The notes under the pieces were generated by a model. It worked only from the letters and a program-made list of their open reading frames with translations, searched no databases and had not been told where the DNA came from. Both the position numbers and the translations under genes were made by a program. Of a stretch of 64,000 nucleotides of DNA, positions 54,497-63,503 are shown one piece after another. Origin of the DNA: Nostoc sp. UHCC 0926 (GTDB lineage: Bacteria; Cyanobacteriota; Cyanobacteriia; Cyanobacteriales; Nostocaceae); NCBI RefSeq assembly GCF_028623165.1, contig NZ_CP117768.1, forward strand, positions 4,154,001 through 4,218,000, written 5' to 3'. Numbering within the stretch: the first letter of the stretch is position 1; each line of letters opens with the position of its first letter.

Positions 54497-55288
54497 TTAG
54501 ACAAATTTACTTGCTGCTGCAAACCGGTTGTTAATCTCATCCCAATTAACCACGTTCCACCAAGCATCTAAATAATCAGCGCGGCGATTCTGGTAATTGA
54601 GATAATATGCATGTTCCCATACGTCATTACCCAAGATAGGATATTTACCTGCACTTAAAGGACTATCTTGGTTAGCTGTAGTTGTCACTTCTAACTTGCC
54701 ACCTTTGTTACGCACTAGCCAAACCCAACCACTACCAAAACGACTAGCACCAGCTTCGTTAAACTGTTTTTTGAAAGCTGCAAAAGAGCCAAAATTTTGA
54801 TTAATCGCGGAGGCTATACTTCCTGTTGGTTCTCCCCCACCTTTCGGCTTCATAATTTTCCAGAACATTGAGTGGTTTACATGACCACCGCCATTATTGC
54901 GTACTGTTTTGCGAATATCTTCTGGTACATTGTCAAGTTTCTGCAACAGTTCTTCAACATTTTTACCTTTGAGTTCTGGGTGTTTGGCTAACGCTGCATT
55001 CAGGTTTTTTACATAAGTTGCATGGTGTTTATCATGGTGAAACTGCATTGTTTTGGCATCGATGTGTGGTTCCAGTGCTTCGTAGGCGTAAGCTAAAGCC
55101 GGTACTTGGATAGCTTCTGTTGTATTTAGTGCTGTATTTGGTGTTGTATTTGGTGTTGTATTTGGTGTTGTATTTGGTATTGCAGTCTTTGCTTCAGGAG
55201 ATTTCTCTGCCAATGCACAAGCATCTAATGCAAAAGCACCCGCACCTGCTGTGAGTAAAAACAATAAATGGCGTCGATTAATAGTCAT
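54497..55288 (-). CDS. sodA: Membrane-anchored Mn/Fe superoxide dismutase
   Basis: The N-terminus ([21 protein letters not shown]) looks like a twin-arginine or lipoprotein signal, anchoring the enzyme outside the cytoplasm. A repetitive linker ([12 protein letters not shown], 12-bp DNA units near 55120-55183) follows. The SOD domain (about 60-260) has the ligands in [23 protein letters not shown] and [19 protein letters not shown]. Mn-dependent SodA of Nostoc is anchored in this way. It converts superoxide to H2O2 at the membrane face. Confidence 0.9.
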   Translation of the reverse strand: MTINRRHLLFLLTAGAGAFALDACALAEKSPEAKTAIPNTTPNTTPNTTPNTALNTTEAIQVPALAYAYEALEPHIDAKTMQFHHDKHHATYVKNLNAALAKHPELKGKNVEELLQKLDNVPEDIRKTVRNNGGGHVNHSMFWKIMKPKGGGEPTGSIASAINQNFGSFAAFKKQFNEAGASRFGSGWVWLVRNKGGKLEVTTTANQDSPLSAGKYPILGNDVWEHAYYLNYQNRRADYLDAWWNVVNWDEINNRFAAASKFV

Positions 55289-55399
55289 ATAAGTTTTTGC
55301 AGCGAATCCATTAAGTCTCTATTGCAGTTTTTATTTTCTTAGATTTTGGCTACAAAAAATTGGGAATTTGTGATTATTTCTGGCAGTTTAAGAAACTAT

Positions 55400-56521
55400 T
55401 TATAAGATTCTGTCCCCAGTTTTGGGATCAAACACAAACAATTGATTTAAATCGAGTTGTAGAGAAAGGCGATCGCCTGGACGCGGACGCACATCCCCAC
55501 CCACCTGAATATTCAACACCACCGCTGAACCAGGTAAACCAGCACGAATCAAAGTTTCCCTTCCCAAAGGTTCCACCACTTTAACTTCTACTGATAACTG
55601 TCCTGAGTTTTGAGTCCTGTTAGCGGTAGCAGGGCGTTCAGCCCGTTCTGAGTCAGTGTTAATTTTTATATGCTCTGGACGAATCCCCAAATCAAAACTG
55701 TGTCCTTGACGCGACTGTAATTTTTCTTTCACAACTGCTGGAACCGCTAATAACTGTCCACTCACATCAAAACCGTTATTTTCATAGATTGCAGGCAAAA
55801 TATTCATTGGCGGACTGCCTAAAAAACTTGCCACCATCTGATTAGCAGGACTTGCATAAATACTTTGGGGATCGCCGATTTGTTGAATCCGCCCTCGATT
55901 TAGCACGACAATTTTATCAGCTAAAGTCATCGCTTCAACTTGATCATGGGTGACGTAGATTGTTGTAATGCCTAATTCTTGATGTAGCTGTTTTAATTCT
56001 GCCCTTGTATCATCACGCAATTGGGCATCTAAATTAGATAAAGGTTCATCAAGTAAAAACACTTGTGGTTCACGAGCGATCGCTCTCCCTAATGCTACCC
56101 GTTGTTGCTGTCCCCCAGAAAGTTGTTTGGGTTTACGATCCAGCAGGTGATCCAGAGAAAGCGATCGCGCCACATTCATCACCCGTTCTTGAATGATTTT
56201 CCGGTCAACCTTCCGCATCTGCAAGCCAAAGCCGATGTTTTGCGCCACACTCATGTGAGGATAGAGAGCGTAGTTCTGAAATACCATCGCCACATCCCGT
56301 TGTCTGGCTGGGATATTATTTACCAAGCGATCGCCAATAAAGAGTTTACCAGATGTGGCGGTTTCTAAACCAGCGATCGTTCGCAAAATTGTAGACTTAC
56401 CACAACCCGATGGCCCGACTAGAACCCAAAACTCGCCATCAGGAATTTCAAAGGTAATATCCTCGATAGCGGTGACATTATTAAATCTACGTTTAATTTC
56501 TTCTAGACGAACGTTTGCCAT
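55400..56521 (-). CDS. Sugar/glycerol-phosphate ABC ATPase (UgpC/MalK type)
   Basis: Walker A is VGPSGCGKSTILRTIAGLE, the Q-loop is VFQNYALYPHMSV, the signature is LSGGQQQRVALGRAIAREP, and Walker B is VFLLDEPLSNLDAQLRD. The C-terminal third contains OB-fold (TOBE) parts (DLGIRPEHIKI) as in MalK/UgpC. The membrane subunits are not in the window; such ATPases often serve several importers. Length is 373 aa. Confidence 0.85.
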   Translation of the reverse strand: MANVRLEEIKRRFNNVTAIEDITFEIPDGEFWVLVGPSGCGKSTILRTIAGLETATSGKLFIGDRLVNNIPARQRDVAMVFQNYALYPHMSVAQNIGFGLQMRKVDRKIIQERVMNVARSLSLDHLLDRKPKQLSGGQQQRVALGRAIAREPQVFLLDEPLSNLDAQLRDDTRAELKQLHQELGITTIYVTHDQVEAMTLADKIVVLNRGRIQQIGDPQSIYASPANQMVASFLGSPPMNILPAIYENNGFDVSGQLLAVPAVVKEKLQSRQGHSFDLGIRPEHIKINTDSERAERPATANRTQNSGQLSVEVKVVEPLGRETLIRAGLPGSAVVLNIQVGGDVRPRPGDRLSLQLDLNQLFVFDPKTGDRIL

Positions 56522-56570
56522 TATCTGATTTGATATTGTGCATTTAGAATTGGTAGAAAACCTTCCAACT

Positions 56571-56801
56571 CTATGATTCCAGCAATGCGATAAACTCTTC
56601 TCTGGTCAGTTCAGCATCGCGTAGTATTTTGCGTAGTAATACTTTACCTATTGTTTTACCAGCATGAACAGGAATAGTTACTAAGCGCCCATCTTCACGT
56701 TCCATTTGTACATGAGAGCCTTTTTGACGCACCGCCTGAAATCCTATTTTCTCAAGGGCGTTAATAACTGTTTTACCTGTTAAAACTGGTAGTTTTGGCA
56801 T
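56571..56801 (-). CDS. hicA: HicA-type toxin (mRNA interferase)
   Basis: The 76-residue protein shows the double-stranded-RNA-binding-like HicA fold: GKTVINALEKIGFQAVRQKG, catalytic His in GSHVQM, and VTIPVHAGKTIGKVLLRKIL. HicA cleaves mRNA and is neutralised by HicB. Its ATG overlaps the hicB stop by one base (TAATG), a typical coupled TA pair with the antitoxin first. Confidence 0.85.
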   Translation of the reverse strand: MPKLPVLTGKTVINALEKIGFQAVRQKGSHVQMEREDGRLVTIPVHAGKTIGKVLLRKILRDAELTREEFIALLES

Positions 56802-57019
56802 TAAATTACTACCTTTTGAATACCTATAAATTCTGGTATTTCTTCATCAGTTTTTGTTTCTAAACAAAGTTCAATTACTTCTTTCATATTAGCCATCAAC
56901 TCATCAATTGTTTCTCCCTGACTGTAACAGGCTTTTAGCTGAGGGACTTCTCCGACATAGTAGCCATCTTCATCTCGTTCAATGATGACGTAGAATTCTC
57001 GGTTGGTGGGATTTATCAT
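56801..57019 (-). CDS. hicB: HicB-type antitoxin
   Basis: The 72-residue protein has the HicB partial RNase H fold: REFYVIIERDEDGYYVGEVP, QLKACYSQGETIDELMANMK and EVIELCLE. It lacks the C-terminal DNA-binding extension of some HicB proteins, so autoregulation may need another factor. It is the first gene of the pair, 26 bp downstream of the GUN4 gene on the same strand. Confidence 0.85.
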   Translation of the reverse strand: MINPTNREFYVIIERDEDGYYVGEVPQLKACYSQGETIDELMANMKEVIELCLETKTDEEIPEFIGIQKVVI

Positions 57020-57044
57020 AATCTATTTGTACGTAGGCTCAAAA

Positions 57045-57773
57045 TCATTTTTCTGAATTCTTCGACCAAGCAGGGTGAGAAAGTAAAGAAGCAAACACCC
57101 GTACCCCCCGAAGTTGATTAGAAAGGGGTAAGTGACCTCTAGGCGCACTCAATTCCCAGGTAAACTCGTTAGGGTATCGCGTCCAGTTATTGCCTGCTTT
57201 CCAGCCAATTTTTGGCCAGAAATTCTCCCAATTTTTACCCAAACTTAACCAGATTTCTCGCTGCACTGAAAAGCCAAATTTACCTTCGGAGTGGACTAAC
57301 CAGAGGTTGTTAATGGTTTGCAAGTCAACAGCCGGGGAATTTTCTACCTCACTAAAATACAACCATTTTCGTTGTACAGCCGTTGGCCCTGACAGTTCAC
57401 ACATTTTTTCTATGGTGACACGATCGGCTGCTTGGAAGTCTTGAACAGCCAGTAGTTGTTGCAAAGAATTGTAGTTAATCCCGCACTCTGATTTTAGAGG
57501 TACAATTCCCTCAGGAAAACAGGAGCGCAAAAATTCTTTAGCTTGAGGTGCATCAGAGTTATAAAGGACTTGGTAAGCTTTACCATCAACCCAAGTCGCT
57601 GGGTTCTCACGTCGTTTCAGTAAAAATTCCATCAACACGTCTAATCCCTCATTACCCAACTCAGCTAACTGTGGGATTATCTGTTGTTGGACTTTTTCAG
57701 ACCCAGTGATTAATGGTCTTCGCAGGGAATCGATGTCATTAGCAGGGCCTGATAAAATCATTGGGTCTGTCAT
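57045..57773 (-). CDS. GUN4-domain protein
   Basis: The GUN4 fold binds porphyrins and stimulates magnesium chelatase in chlorophyll synthesis. Matching segments are CGINYNSLQQLLAVQDFQAA, RKWLYFSEVENSPAVDLQTI, GKFGFSVQREIW and RYPNEFTWELSAPRGHLPLS. An N-terminal helical repeat (about 10-60) precedes it, as in the classical Synechocystis protein. Length (242 aa) suits the main gun4 gene, though cyanobacteria often have several GUN4 paralogues. Confidence 0.85.
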   Translation of the reverse strand: MTDPMILSGPANDIDSLRRPLITGSEKVQQQIIPQLAELGNEGLDVLMEFLLKRRENPATWVDGKAYQVLYNSDAPQAKEFLRSCFPEGIVPLKSECGINYNSLQQLLAVQDFQAADRVTIEKMCELSGPTAVQRKWLYFSEVENSPAVDLQTINNLWLVHSEGKFGFSVQREIWLSLGKNWENFWPKIGWKAGNNWTRYPNEFTWELSAPRGHLPLSNQLRGVRVFASLLSHPAWSKNSEK

Positions 57774-58047
57774 GCCATTCTCGTTTTAGCGGTCAGTGAA
57801 AGAGTGGTAAGTTATTAGGCTTCTTTAAGGCGAAGCACTGATAGCGAAAAGTAGTTTACTATTTTTGATCGTACAAAATTGCGATCGCTTCACTGAATCC
57901 CACACTTAATCCCCAAATAATGTACAAGGGGAATAGGGGGAGAATCTGCGCCTTATGGCTTGGTAAACAAAAGACACAGCAAAATATACAAGCCTGCCAC
58001 ATAGGGTTTTTTTAACTAGCAGCGTATCGATTAGGAGTGTGTGAACT

Positions 58048-59469
58048 ATGTACGACAAGATTACCCCCCCCGCAACTGGAGAAAAAATCACCTTCAAAAA
58101 TGGTGAACCAATCGTACCAGAAAATCCAATTATCCCCTTTATTCGGGGCGATGGTACAGGTATAGATATCTGGCCTGCTACTCAAAAAGTGCTAGATGCT
58201 GCGGTAGCCAAAGCATACAAGGGTGAGCGTCAAATTAGTTGGTTCAAGGTTTACGCTGGAGACGAAGCCTGCGATTTATACGGTACTTATCAATATTTAC
58301 CTCAGGACACTCTCACGGCTATTGAAGAATATGGTGTAGCTATTAAGGGGCCTTTGACTACTCCCATTGGGGGGGGAATTCGTTCTTTAAATGTGGCGCT
58401 GCGGCAAATTTTTGACTTGTATGCCTGCGTGCGTCCTTGCCGTTACTATGCAGGTACGCCCTCACCGCACAAAAATCCTGAAAAGCTGGATGTAATTGTT
58501 TATCGAGAGAATACGGAAGATATTTATTTAGGCATTGAGTGGCGACAAGGTAGCGAAATCGGCGATCGCTTAATTAAAATTCTCAATGAAGAACTGATCC
58601 CCGCCACCCCAGAACATGGGAAAAAACGCATTCCTCTTGATTCTGGTATTGGCATCAAACCCATCAGCAAAACTGGTTCCCAGCGTCTCGTCAGACGTGC
58701 GATCAAACACGCCTTGCTATTGCCCAAACACAAGCAACAAGTGACTTTGGTGCATAAGGGCAACATCATGAAGTACACCGAAGGCGCTTTCCGCGATTGG
58801 GGTTATGAACTAGCAACCAGCGAATTTCGCGCCTGTACTGTCACTGAACAGGAATCTTGGATTTTGAGTAACAAGGAAAAAAATCCCAATATTTCCTTGG
58901 AAGAAAACGCCCGTCAGATTGAGCCTGGGTTTGATGCTCTCACTCCAGATAAGAAAGCGCAAGTTGTCAAGGAAGTTGAAACTGTTCTTAACACAATTTG
59001 GGCAACCCACGGTGAGGGCAAATGGAAAGATAAAGTTTTGGTGAATGACCGGATTGCTGACAGTATTTTTCAACAAATCCAAACTAGACCGGATGAGTAT
59101 TCGATTTTGGCGACGATGAACTTGAACGGCGATTACTTGTCTGATGCGGCTGCCGCCATTGTTGGGGGATTGGGAATGGGCCCAGGGGCAAATATTGGTG
59201 ATGCTAGTGCCATATTTGAAGCTACCCACGGCACTGCACCCAAACACGCCGGCTTAGATCGGATTAATCCTGGTTCAGTGATTTTGTCTGGTGTGATGAT
59301 GCTGGAGTTTCTGGGTTGGCAAGAAGCCGCAGACCTAGTTAAGAAAGGTTTAAGCGATGCGATCGCAAATAGTCAAGTCACTTACGATTTAGCCCGGTTA
59401 CTAGAACCGCCAGTTGAACCCTTAAAATGTTCTGAATTTGCCGAGGCAATTATTCAGCATTTTGGTTAA
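58048..59469 (+). CDS. icd: NADP-dependent isocitrate dehydrogenase
   Basis: This enzyme oxidises isocitrate to 2-oxoglutarate, the carbon skeleton for ammonium assimilation and the signal for NtcA in cyanobacteria. Motifs are [14 protein letters not shown], the substrate loop [32 protein letters not shown] and the C-terminal [19 protein letters not shown]. Length (473 aa) is that of the Nostoc enzyme. A run of eight C in codons 6-8 (ACCCCCCCC) is a possible slippage site. No clear NtcA box (GTA-N8-TAC) was found upstream. Confidence 0.95.
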   Translation: MYDKITPPATGEKITFKNGEPIVPENPIIPFIRGDGTGIDIWPATQKVLDAAVAKAYKGERQISWFKVYAGDEACDLYGTYQYLPQDTLTAIEEYGVAIKGPLTTPIGGGIRSLNVALRQIFDLYACVRPCRYYAGTPSPHKNPEKLDVIVYRENTEDIYLGIEWRQGSEIGDRLIKILNEELIPATPEHGKKRIPLDSGIGIKPISKTGSQRLVRRAIKHALLLPKHKQQVTLVHKGNIMKYTEGAFRDWGYELATSEFRACTVTEQESWILSNKEKNPNISLEENARQIEPGFDALTPDKKAQVVKEVETVLNTIWATHGEGKWKDKVLVNDRIADSIFQQIQTRPDEYSILATMNLNGDYLSDAAAAIVGGLGMGPGANIGDASAIFEATHGTAPKHAGLDRINPGSVILSGVMMLEFLGWQEAADLVKKGLSDAIANSQVTYDLARLLEPPVEPLKCSEFAEAIIQHFG

Positions 59470-59554
59470 ATGCATTAGTGTCAACTTAAGTTTTGGCGAA
59501 TTTTATTCGCAGGCCAGCTTCAAGTCTTTTAACCTGAGATATCGTAGCATTGTC

Positions 59555-59640
59555 AATTAGCTCCTTAGCCCGCCCAGAAATTTATTTCTGGGCTAGTAGC
59601 TAAAGTCCATTCAAGTGGACTCAAAGCCTTTGTTAGTCAT
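59555..59640. repeat. Double-hairpin dispersed repeat
   Basis: Hairpin 1 has arms GCCCAGAAAT/ATTTCTGGGC (59572-59593). Hairpin 2 has arms AGTCCA/TGGACT (59605-59622). The first is close to the icd stop codon and may help end transcription, although it is followed by no T-run. Confidence 0.5.
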
Positions 59641-59883
59641 CTTTAGAAGATTTTAGCTATTAGCAAGAGAATTCATTTTACAGCAATTTTCAGGTAAATA
59701 GACCACAGTGGTTGAACCAACCGAAGGCATCATCTTCGGTAATATAATTTACAGCGTCAGCCATTGCTTGATCGAGTAATTCCAGTGTGCGCGCTTCACG
59801 GGAACTTTTTTTTACAACGTAAGCCTAATTTTTCTACTGCACGATGCATTTGTCGGGATACTCACCCTAATCCCTGTTGTTTC

Positions 59884-60192
59884 TTAGTAGCGATGCCTGC
59901 GGCGGGCTACGCCTACGTATAATTCTCTGAGCAACAAATCATTTTTCTCCTCCACCAGAGATTGGATGATGCTTAGATGCTCATTTTGAATTGTTGGCTG
60001 TTGGTATCCTCCACGTCGTTTCGACTCAATTTGTCCATTTTGACGATAACGACGCAACAGATTTCGCACAAATGACAGGCTGACCTTAAATCTTTCAGCC
60101 AACTGACGTTGAGAGCCTTCCTTTGCAACATACGCTGTAATCACGCGAATACGCAAATCTCCTGAGTAAGATATTGGCATCGAATCTAACAA
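59884..60192 (-). pseudogene. IS630-family transposase, N-terminal HTH part
   Basis: The 102 residues contain a paired helix-turn-helix: LRIRVITAYVAKEGSQRQLA and then RFKVSLSFVRNLLRRYRQNG, the DNA-binding head of IS630-type transposases. The natural frame ends at LLLRELY, after which the inserted repeat adds VGVARRRHRY and a stop. Reading on in another frame gives traces of the original (VSIPT, HRAVEKLGLRCKKK), confirming decay after insertion. Confidence 0.8.
59890..59916 (-). repeat. 27-bp small dispersed repeat in the transposase remnant
   Basis: This is the minus-strand copy of the repeat at 531-557, differing by three transitions. It also reads VGVARRRHR in the host frame. Confidence 0.7.
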
Positions 60193-60333
60193 TAACTCCC
60201 TTGCCAGCTTACCGCACTTTGTGGTTCAATTACCTGAAAATTGCTGTAACAATTGGATATCAGTTTTTACGGTGACGTTTTTTGCCTGGTTCCCAACCAG
60301 GGGACTTTCCGCGAGGTTTAGGTAGACTATTTA

Positions 60334-60669
60334 ATGATAATATTACCAGAATTCTACGAGACACACCTCAAACAAGAATTGGGACGTGCAGAATATTTAT
60401 TACTAAAAATCCTGATAAATTTATTACAATCTATTAAGACTCTCAGCATAGAAGCACTGGCTACTGCCTTACCTATCCCCATATTTTTTGAAAGTAAAAG
60501 AAAGAGAATTCAAAGATTTCTGTCTTTAAATTACATAAATATTGAAGAAATTTGGTTTCCAATTATTAAAAGCTGGATAGAGATATATTTTCCTTTTAAT
60601 GAAGTTATTTATGTAGTTATAGATCGGACTAAAGGGGGAGTGTATTCAATTAAACACCCCTTTTTATGA
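60334..60669 (+). pseudogene. IS4-type transposase fragment
   Basis: The 111-residue frame reads like the N-terminus of an IS4-family transposase: LKILINLLQSIKTLSIEALA, SKRKRIQRFLSLNYINIEEI and the first catalytic Asp in VIYVVIDRTK. After that the sequence changes to unrelated GGVYSIKHPFL and stops. The rest of the catalytic domain is missing, so it is inactive. Confidence 0.7.
60631..60666. terminator. Possible terminator hairpin
   Basis: AAAGGGGGAGTGT and AACACCCCTTTTT form a stem with a small bulge and a T-run. It lies at the break point of the IS4-type fragment. Confidence 0.35.
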
Positions 60670-60800
60670 TTATCATTATTGTATTGCTTTCTGTAGCAGA
60701 CACACTACATAATTATTAAAGGTCGCGGATACTTTGAGGCTAACTTGAGAATATTTTTAATCTCTAATTCCATTTGATTTGCGTTCTCTCATACCGCTTT

Positions 60801-60816
60801 TAGTCTAAACTCCAGT
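60801..60816. repeat. 16-bp repeat, left copy
   Basis: TAGTCTAAACTCCAGT is the exact reverse complement of 63138-63153. The two copies flank the LEA-like gene pair. Confidence 0.7.
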
Positions 60817-60929
60817 CATTTCACCTTATATGTGTTTCTTTAGAGCGATTAAGTTGCACTCTGTGCTAGCTAGATTAGGTATTAGAAATAACTAACAGCT
60901 ATCTGGTTTTAATCAAGGAGATTATTGAT

Positions 60930-61838
60930 ATGGTTGAGAGTAAGCAAGCTTTAGATAAACAGGTTGAAAATGCTAACCGCATGACAACGGGTCAATCGTA
61001 TGCTGGTTCAACTGGTACAAACATAGATGCTGGAGTATCTGGAATCGACTATGCTAACCGTACAACAGCAGGTCAATCTTATGCTGGTTCAACTGACACA
61101 ACCATAGATGCTGGAGTATCTAGACCTGCAAATGCTCCTACAATTACGCCTCAATCCGATGTTCGTCCCGCAAACGGAGGTAGCAATCCTACATTAAATA
61201 GAGCACTGATAGGAGGACTCATTGGTGTTGCGTTAGGCTCATTAGCTGGCGCTTTTGCTGGTAAAAGAATAGGTAAAGGCTTTAACCACACTATAAAAGG
61301 TATAGGAGACGCATCAAAGATTATTGGTGATGGTCTTGGTCAAACAGCAAAAGGTCTAGGGGACGCGGCAAAGAGTGTCGCTGAGGGTACTATCCAAGCT
61401 GTTGTAGGTGGTACAATCGACACCGTAGAAGGGGTTGCTGACGTAGCCAAGCAAACTACTGTAGGAACACTGGACGTATTGCAGAGTACAGCAAAGGGTG
61501 TTAATCAAGCTGTACAAGTTGCTGGGGACACAGTAAAGGATACAGCAGAAAATGTCGCTGAGGGAATTAAGCAAACCACGGTAGCAACACTAGACGCAGT
61601 ACAAAGTACAGCAGAGGGTGTTAATCAAGCTGTACAAGGTGCTGCGGACAAGGCAAAAGATACAGCAGAAAATGTCGCTGACGTAGCCAAGGAAACCACT
61701 GTAGGAACACTAGATCCAGTACAGAGCACAGCAGAAGGTGTTAATGAAGCTGTACAAAGTGCTGCGGACAAAGCAAAGGATACAGCAGAAAATGCTAAAC
61801 CATCTGAAAATCAGAGCAATCAATATAAGCGGAGATAG
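60930..61838 (+). CDS. Membrane-anchored LEA-like repeat protein
   Basis: Two N-terminal repeats of about 29 residues (ANRMTTGQSYAGSTGTNIDA and ANRTTAGQSYAGSTDTTIDA) lead to a glycine-zipper membrane helix (about 90-112, ALIGGLIGVALGSLAGAFAG). Then come amphipathic repeats of about 40 residues such as TVGTLDVLQSTAKGVNQAVQ and DTVKDTAENVAEG. The pattern is that of group 3 LEA or apolipoprotein-like proteins, which protect membranes or proteins in drying. AAGGAGATTATTGAT precedes the ATG. It has a paralogue 570 bp downstream; both may be desiccation-related. Confidence 0.7.
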   Translation: MVESKQALDKQVENANRMTTGQSYAGSTGTNIDAGVSGIDYANRTTAGQSYAGSTDTTIDAGVSRPANAPTITPQSDVRPANGGSNPTLNRALIGGLIGVALGSLAGAFAGKRIGKGFNHTIKGIGDASKIIGDGLGQTAKGLGDAAKSVAEGTIQAVVGGTIDTVEGVADVAKQTTVGTLDVLQSTAKGVNQAVQVAGDTVKDTAENVAEGIKQTTVATLDAVQSTAEGVNQAVQGAADKAKDTAENVADVAKETTVGTLDPVQSTAEGVNEAVQSAADKAKDTAENAKPSENQSNQYKRR

Positions 61839-62408
61839 TTGCAATTAACCCGTAAATTAAGAATGATGAAATTGGTATAGGAGATATAGACCGTACCTCA
61901 ACCTTGTATATTCCAGATTCAGACTAGACAAAGGGGGTTTTTGGAAAGTCGCTTATGTCTATAAATGAATGAATACCAATAGCTTCTGTTAAAGAAGACT
62001 CATTTTCAGAAAAAATTGCTCGGCTTTAGTGACTCTTAGAAACAGGCGCATAGGATTGCAAACCAATATTTTTCTGAGTTTGTAGCTGAGAGAAGTCTAA
62101 TAAAGTAGTTTTTAAAGATTAAGGATAAGCAATAGTTGCTTTTTTCAAAGGACATATAGCGTTTCCTAAGCAGATGAAGTACACCCAAATCTTTTTTATC
62201 AAGGTTAGTAGCTTTTAAAACGTACCTCACTAAATCGGGAACCGCTATATACTTATTCCTTCTACTTTAAGGACTACCTGCAAACATAGAAAGTTCATGA
62301 ATTATTAGTTACTAGACAACTTACGTTTTTCCAACTTAAACTCTGCGAGACTAACAAAAAAACGTCTAGGTATTGTTTTTCTGTCTTATTACAAAAGAGA
62401 AGATTATT
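61839..62408. other. Gene-free region between the LEA-like genes
   Basis: No gene is visible. A 97-bp miniature element lies at 62154-62250. The rest is AT-rich and should contain the promoter of the second LEA-like gene. Confidence 0.4.
62154..62250. repeat. 97-bp miniature inverted-repeat element
   Basis: The left end ATATAGCGTTTCC and right end GGAACCGCTATAT are inverted with one mismatch over 13 bp. The interior contains TAGTAGCTTTTAAAACGTAC. It is non-coding. Confidence 0.55.
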
Positions 62409-63005
62409 ATGAATGCAAATCAACAGTTTTCAGAGCAGCCTGAAGGAAATATTGATATCTCTACAGATCAAGCCAATAATTATACAGCAGATAAAAGCAC
62501 GAATAATGACTTAGCTAAAGTAGCATTTGGAGCGCTCATTGGTGCTACATTGGGTGCACTAGCTGCGGCTTTAACTATTAAGGGTACAACCGAAAAAGTT
62601 GACAAAACTGTAAAAACTGTAGGAAATGCTGTAAAGGGTGCCACCGGGAGTTTTAATCAAACTGTAAAAAATGTAGGAAACGCAATAAAGACTGTAGCTG
62701 ACAGTGTTAACGAAACTGTAAAAGATGTAGGAGATGCTGTTAAAGATACAGCTTTGGACGTTAACAGCATTGCAATAGATACAGTGGATGCTGTTAAAGG
62801 TACAGCTGTAGGCGTTAACGATACTATAAAAAATACAGTGGATATTGTTAAGGGTGCAGCTGAAGGTGTTAAAGACACTGTAAAAGGTACAGTGGACGTA
62901 GACAAGAGTGCAGTTGAGGATGACACTCCATCTGCTAGTCAGAACGCTAATATACCTAATAACCAGACAACTTACATTTTGGTTCCACTAGACAAAAAGC
63001 AGTAA
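62409..63005 (+). CDS. Second membrane-anchored LEA-like repeat protein
   Basis: A polar head is followed by a glycine/alanine-rich membrane helix (about 41-58, FGALIGATLGALAAALTI) and then amphipathic 11-residue-type repeats: KTVGNAVKGATGSFNQTVKN, VADSVNETVKDVGDAVKDT and GTAVGVNDTIKNTVDIVKG. This is the same layout as the preceding gene at lower identity. I chose the ATG at 62409, preceded by AAGAGAAG, over the upstream start in the same frame. The function is likely protective or structural at a membrane. Confidence 0.7.
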   Translation: MNANQQFSEQPEGNIDISTDQANNYTADKSTNNDLAKVAFGALIGATLGALAAALTIKGTTEKVDKTVKTVGNAVKGATGSFNQTVKNVGNAIKTVADSVNETVKDVGDAVKDTALDVNSIAIDTVDAVKGTAVGVNDTIKNTVDIVKGAAEGVKDTVKGTVDVDKSAVEDDTPSASQNANIPNNQTTYILVPLDKKQ

Positions 63006-63137
63006 CAGGCAAATTCTGCCCTCATCATCAGCACTAAACTTCTCTTGTACAAAAGCGATCGCACTATCCTAAGTATGAAAGCTGTCAATAAACCCCTTGT
63101 AAAACGGTTACGACAAGTAATCTATTCCTACGGAATA

Positions 63138-63153
63138 ACTGGAGTTTAGACTA
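63138..63153. repeat. 16-bp repeat, right copy
   Basis: ACTGGAGTTTAGACTA is the exact inverse of 60801-60816, and the IS630-type fragment begins about 12-20 bp later. Confidence 0.7.
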
Positions 63154-63164
63154 AATCATACCAA

Positions 63165-63503
63165 TACGCTCGGTGTTTCTCACATATGTAACTCAGGTCT
63201 TAGCTCCTCAATTGTGGAAAGGGCCGATCGTGGTTATGGATAATCTGAGGGTTCATCAGGCGGAGCGTGTAAAAATTGCCATCGAGTCTGTTGGTGCAAA
63301 AGTCAAGTTTTTGCCCCCCTACTCTCCTGATTTATCCCCCATAGAACTTTGTTGGTCGAAATTGAAGCAATTTCTCCGTTCCCGTGAAGCGCACACACTG
63401 GAATTACTCGATCAAGCAATGGCTGACGCTGTAAATTATATTACCGAAGATGATGCCTTCGGTTGGTTCAACCACTGTGGTCTATTTACCTGAAAATTGC
63501 TGT
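63165..63503 (+). pseudogene. IS630-type transposase, C-terminal half with right end
   Basis: The frame reads FLTYVTQVLAPQLWKGPIVV, MDNLRVHQAERVK and then PPYSPDLSPIELCWSKLK, the second and third acidic parts of the DDE catalytic core, ending GWFNHCGLFT. The terminal repeat TTACCTGAAAATTGCTGTA closes it at 63503. The N-terminal half is missing. The 3' 110 bp are almost identical to the inverse of 59681-59800. Confidence 0.8.

Larger units (their letters stand above)
59678..60249 (-). mobile_element. IS630-type insertion sequence, internally deleted
   Basis: Both ends are intact: TTACAGCAATTTTCAGGTAA at 59678 and its complement ending TTGCTGTAA at 60249, bounded by TA, the usual IS630/Tc1 target. 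It keeps the transposase head (59884-60192) and the last 40 or so codons (59690-59805, ending GWFNHCGLFT), but most of the DDE core is gone. At 572 bp it is about half a complete element. A 27-bp small dispersed repeat has inserted into it at 59890-59916. Confidence 0.75.

Noticed and set aside
57840..58047. NtcA box upstream of icd
   Set aside because: I looked for GTA-N8-TAC and found no convincing match with a -10 element at the right distance.
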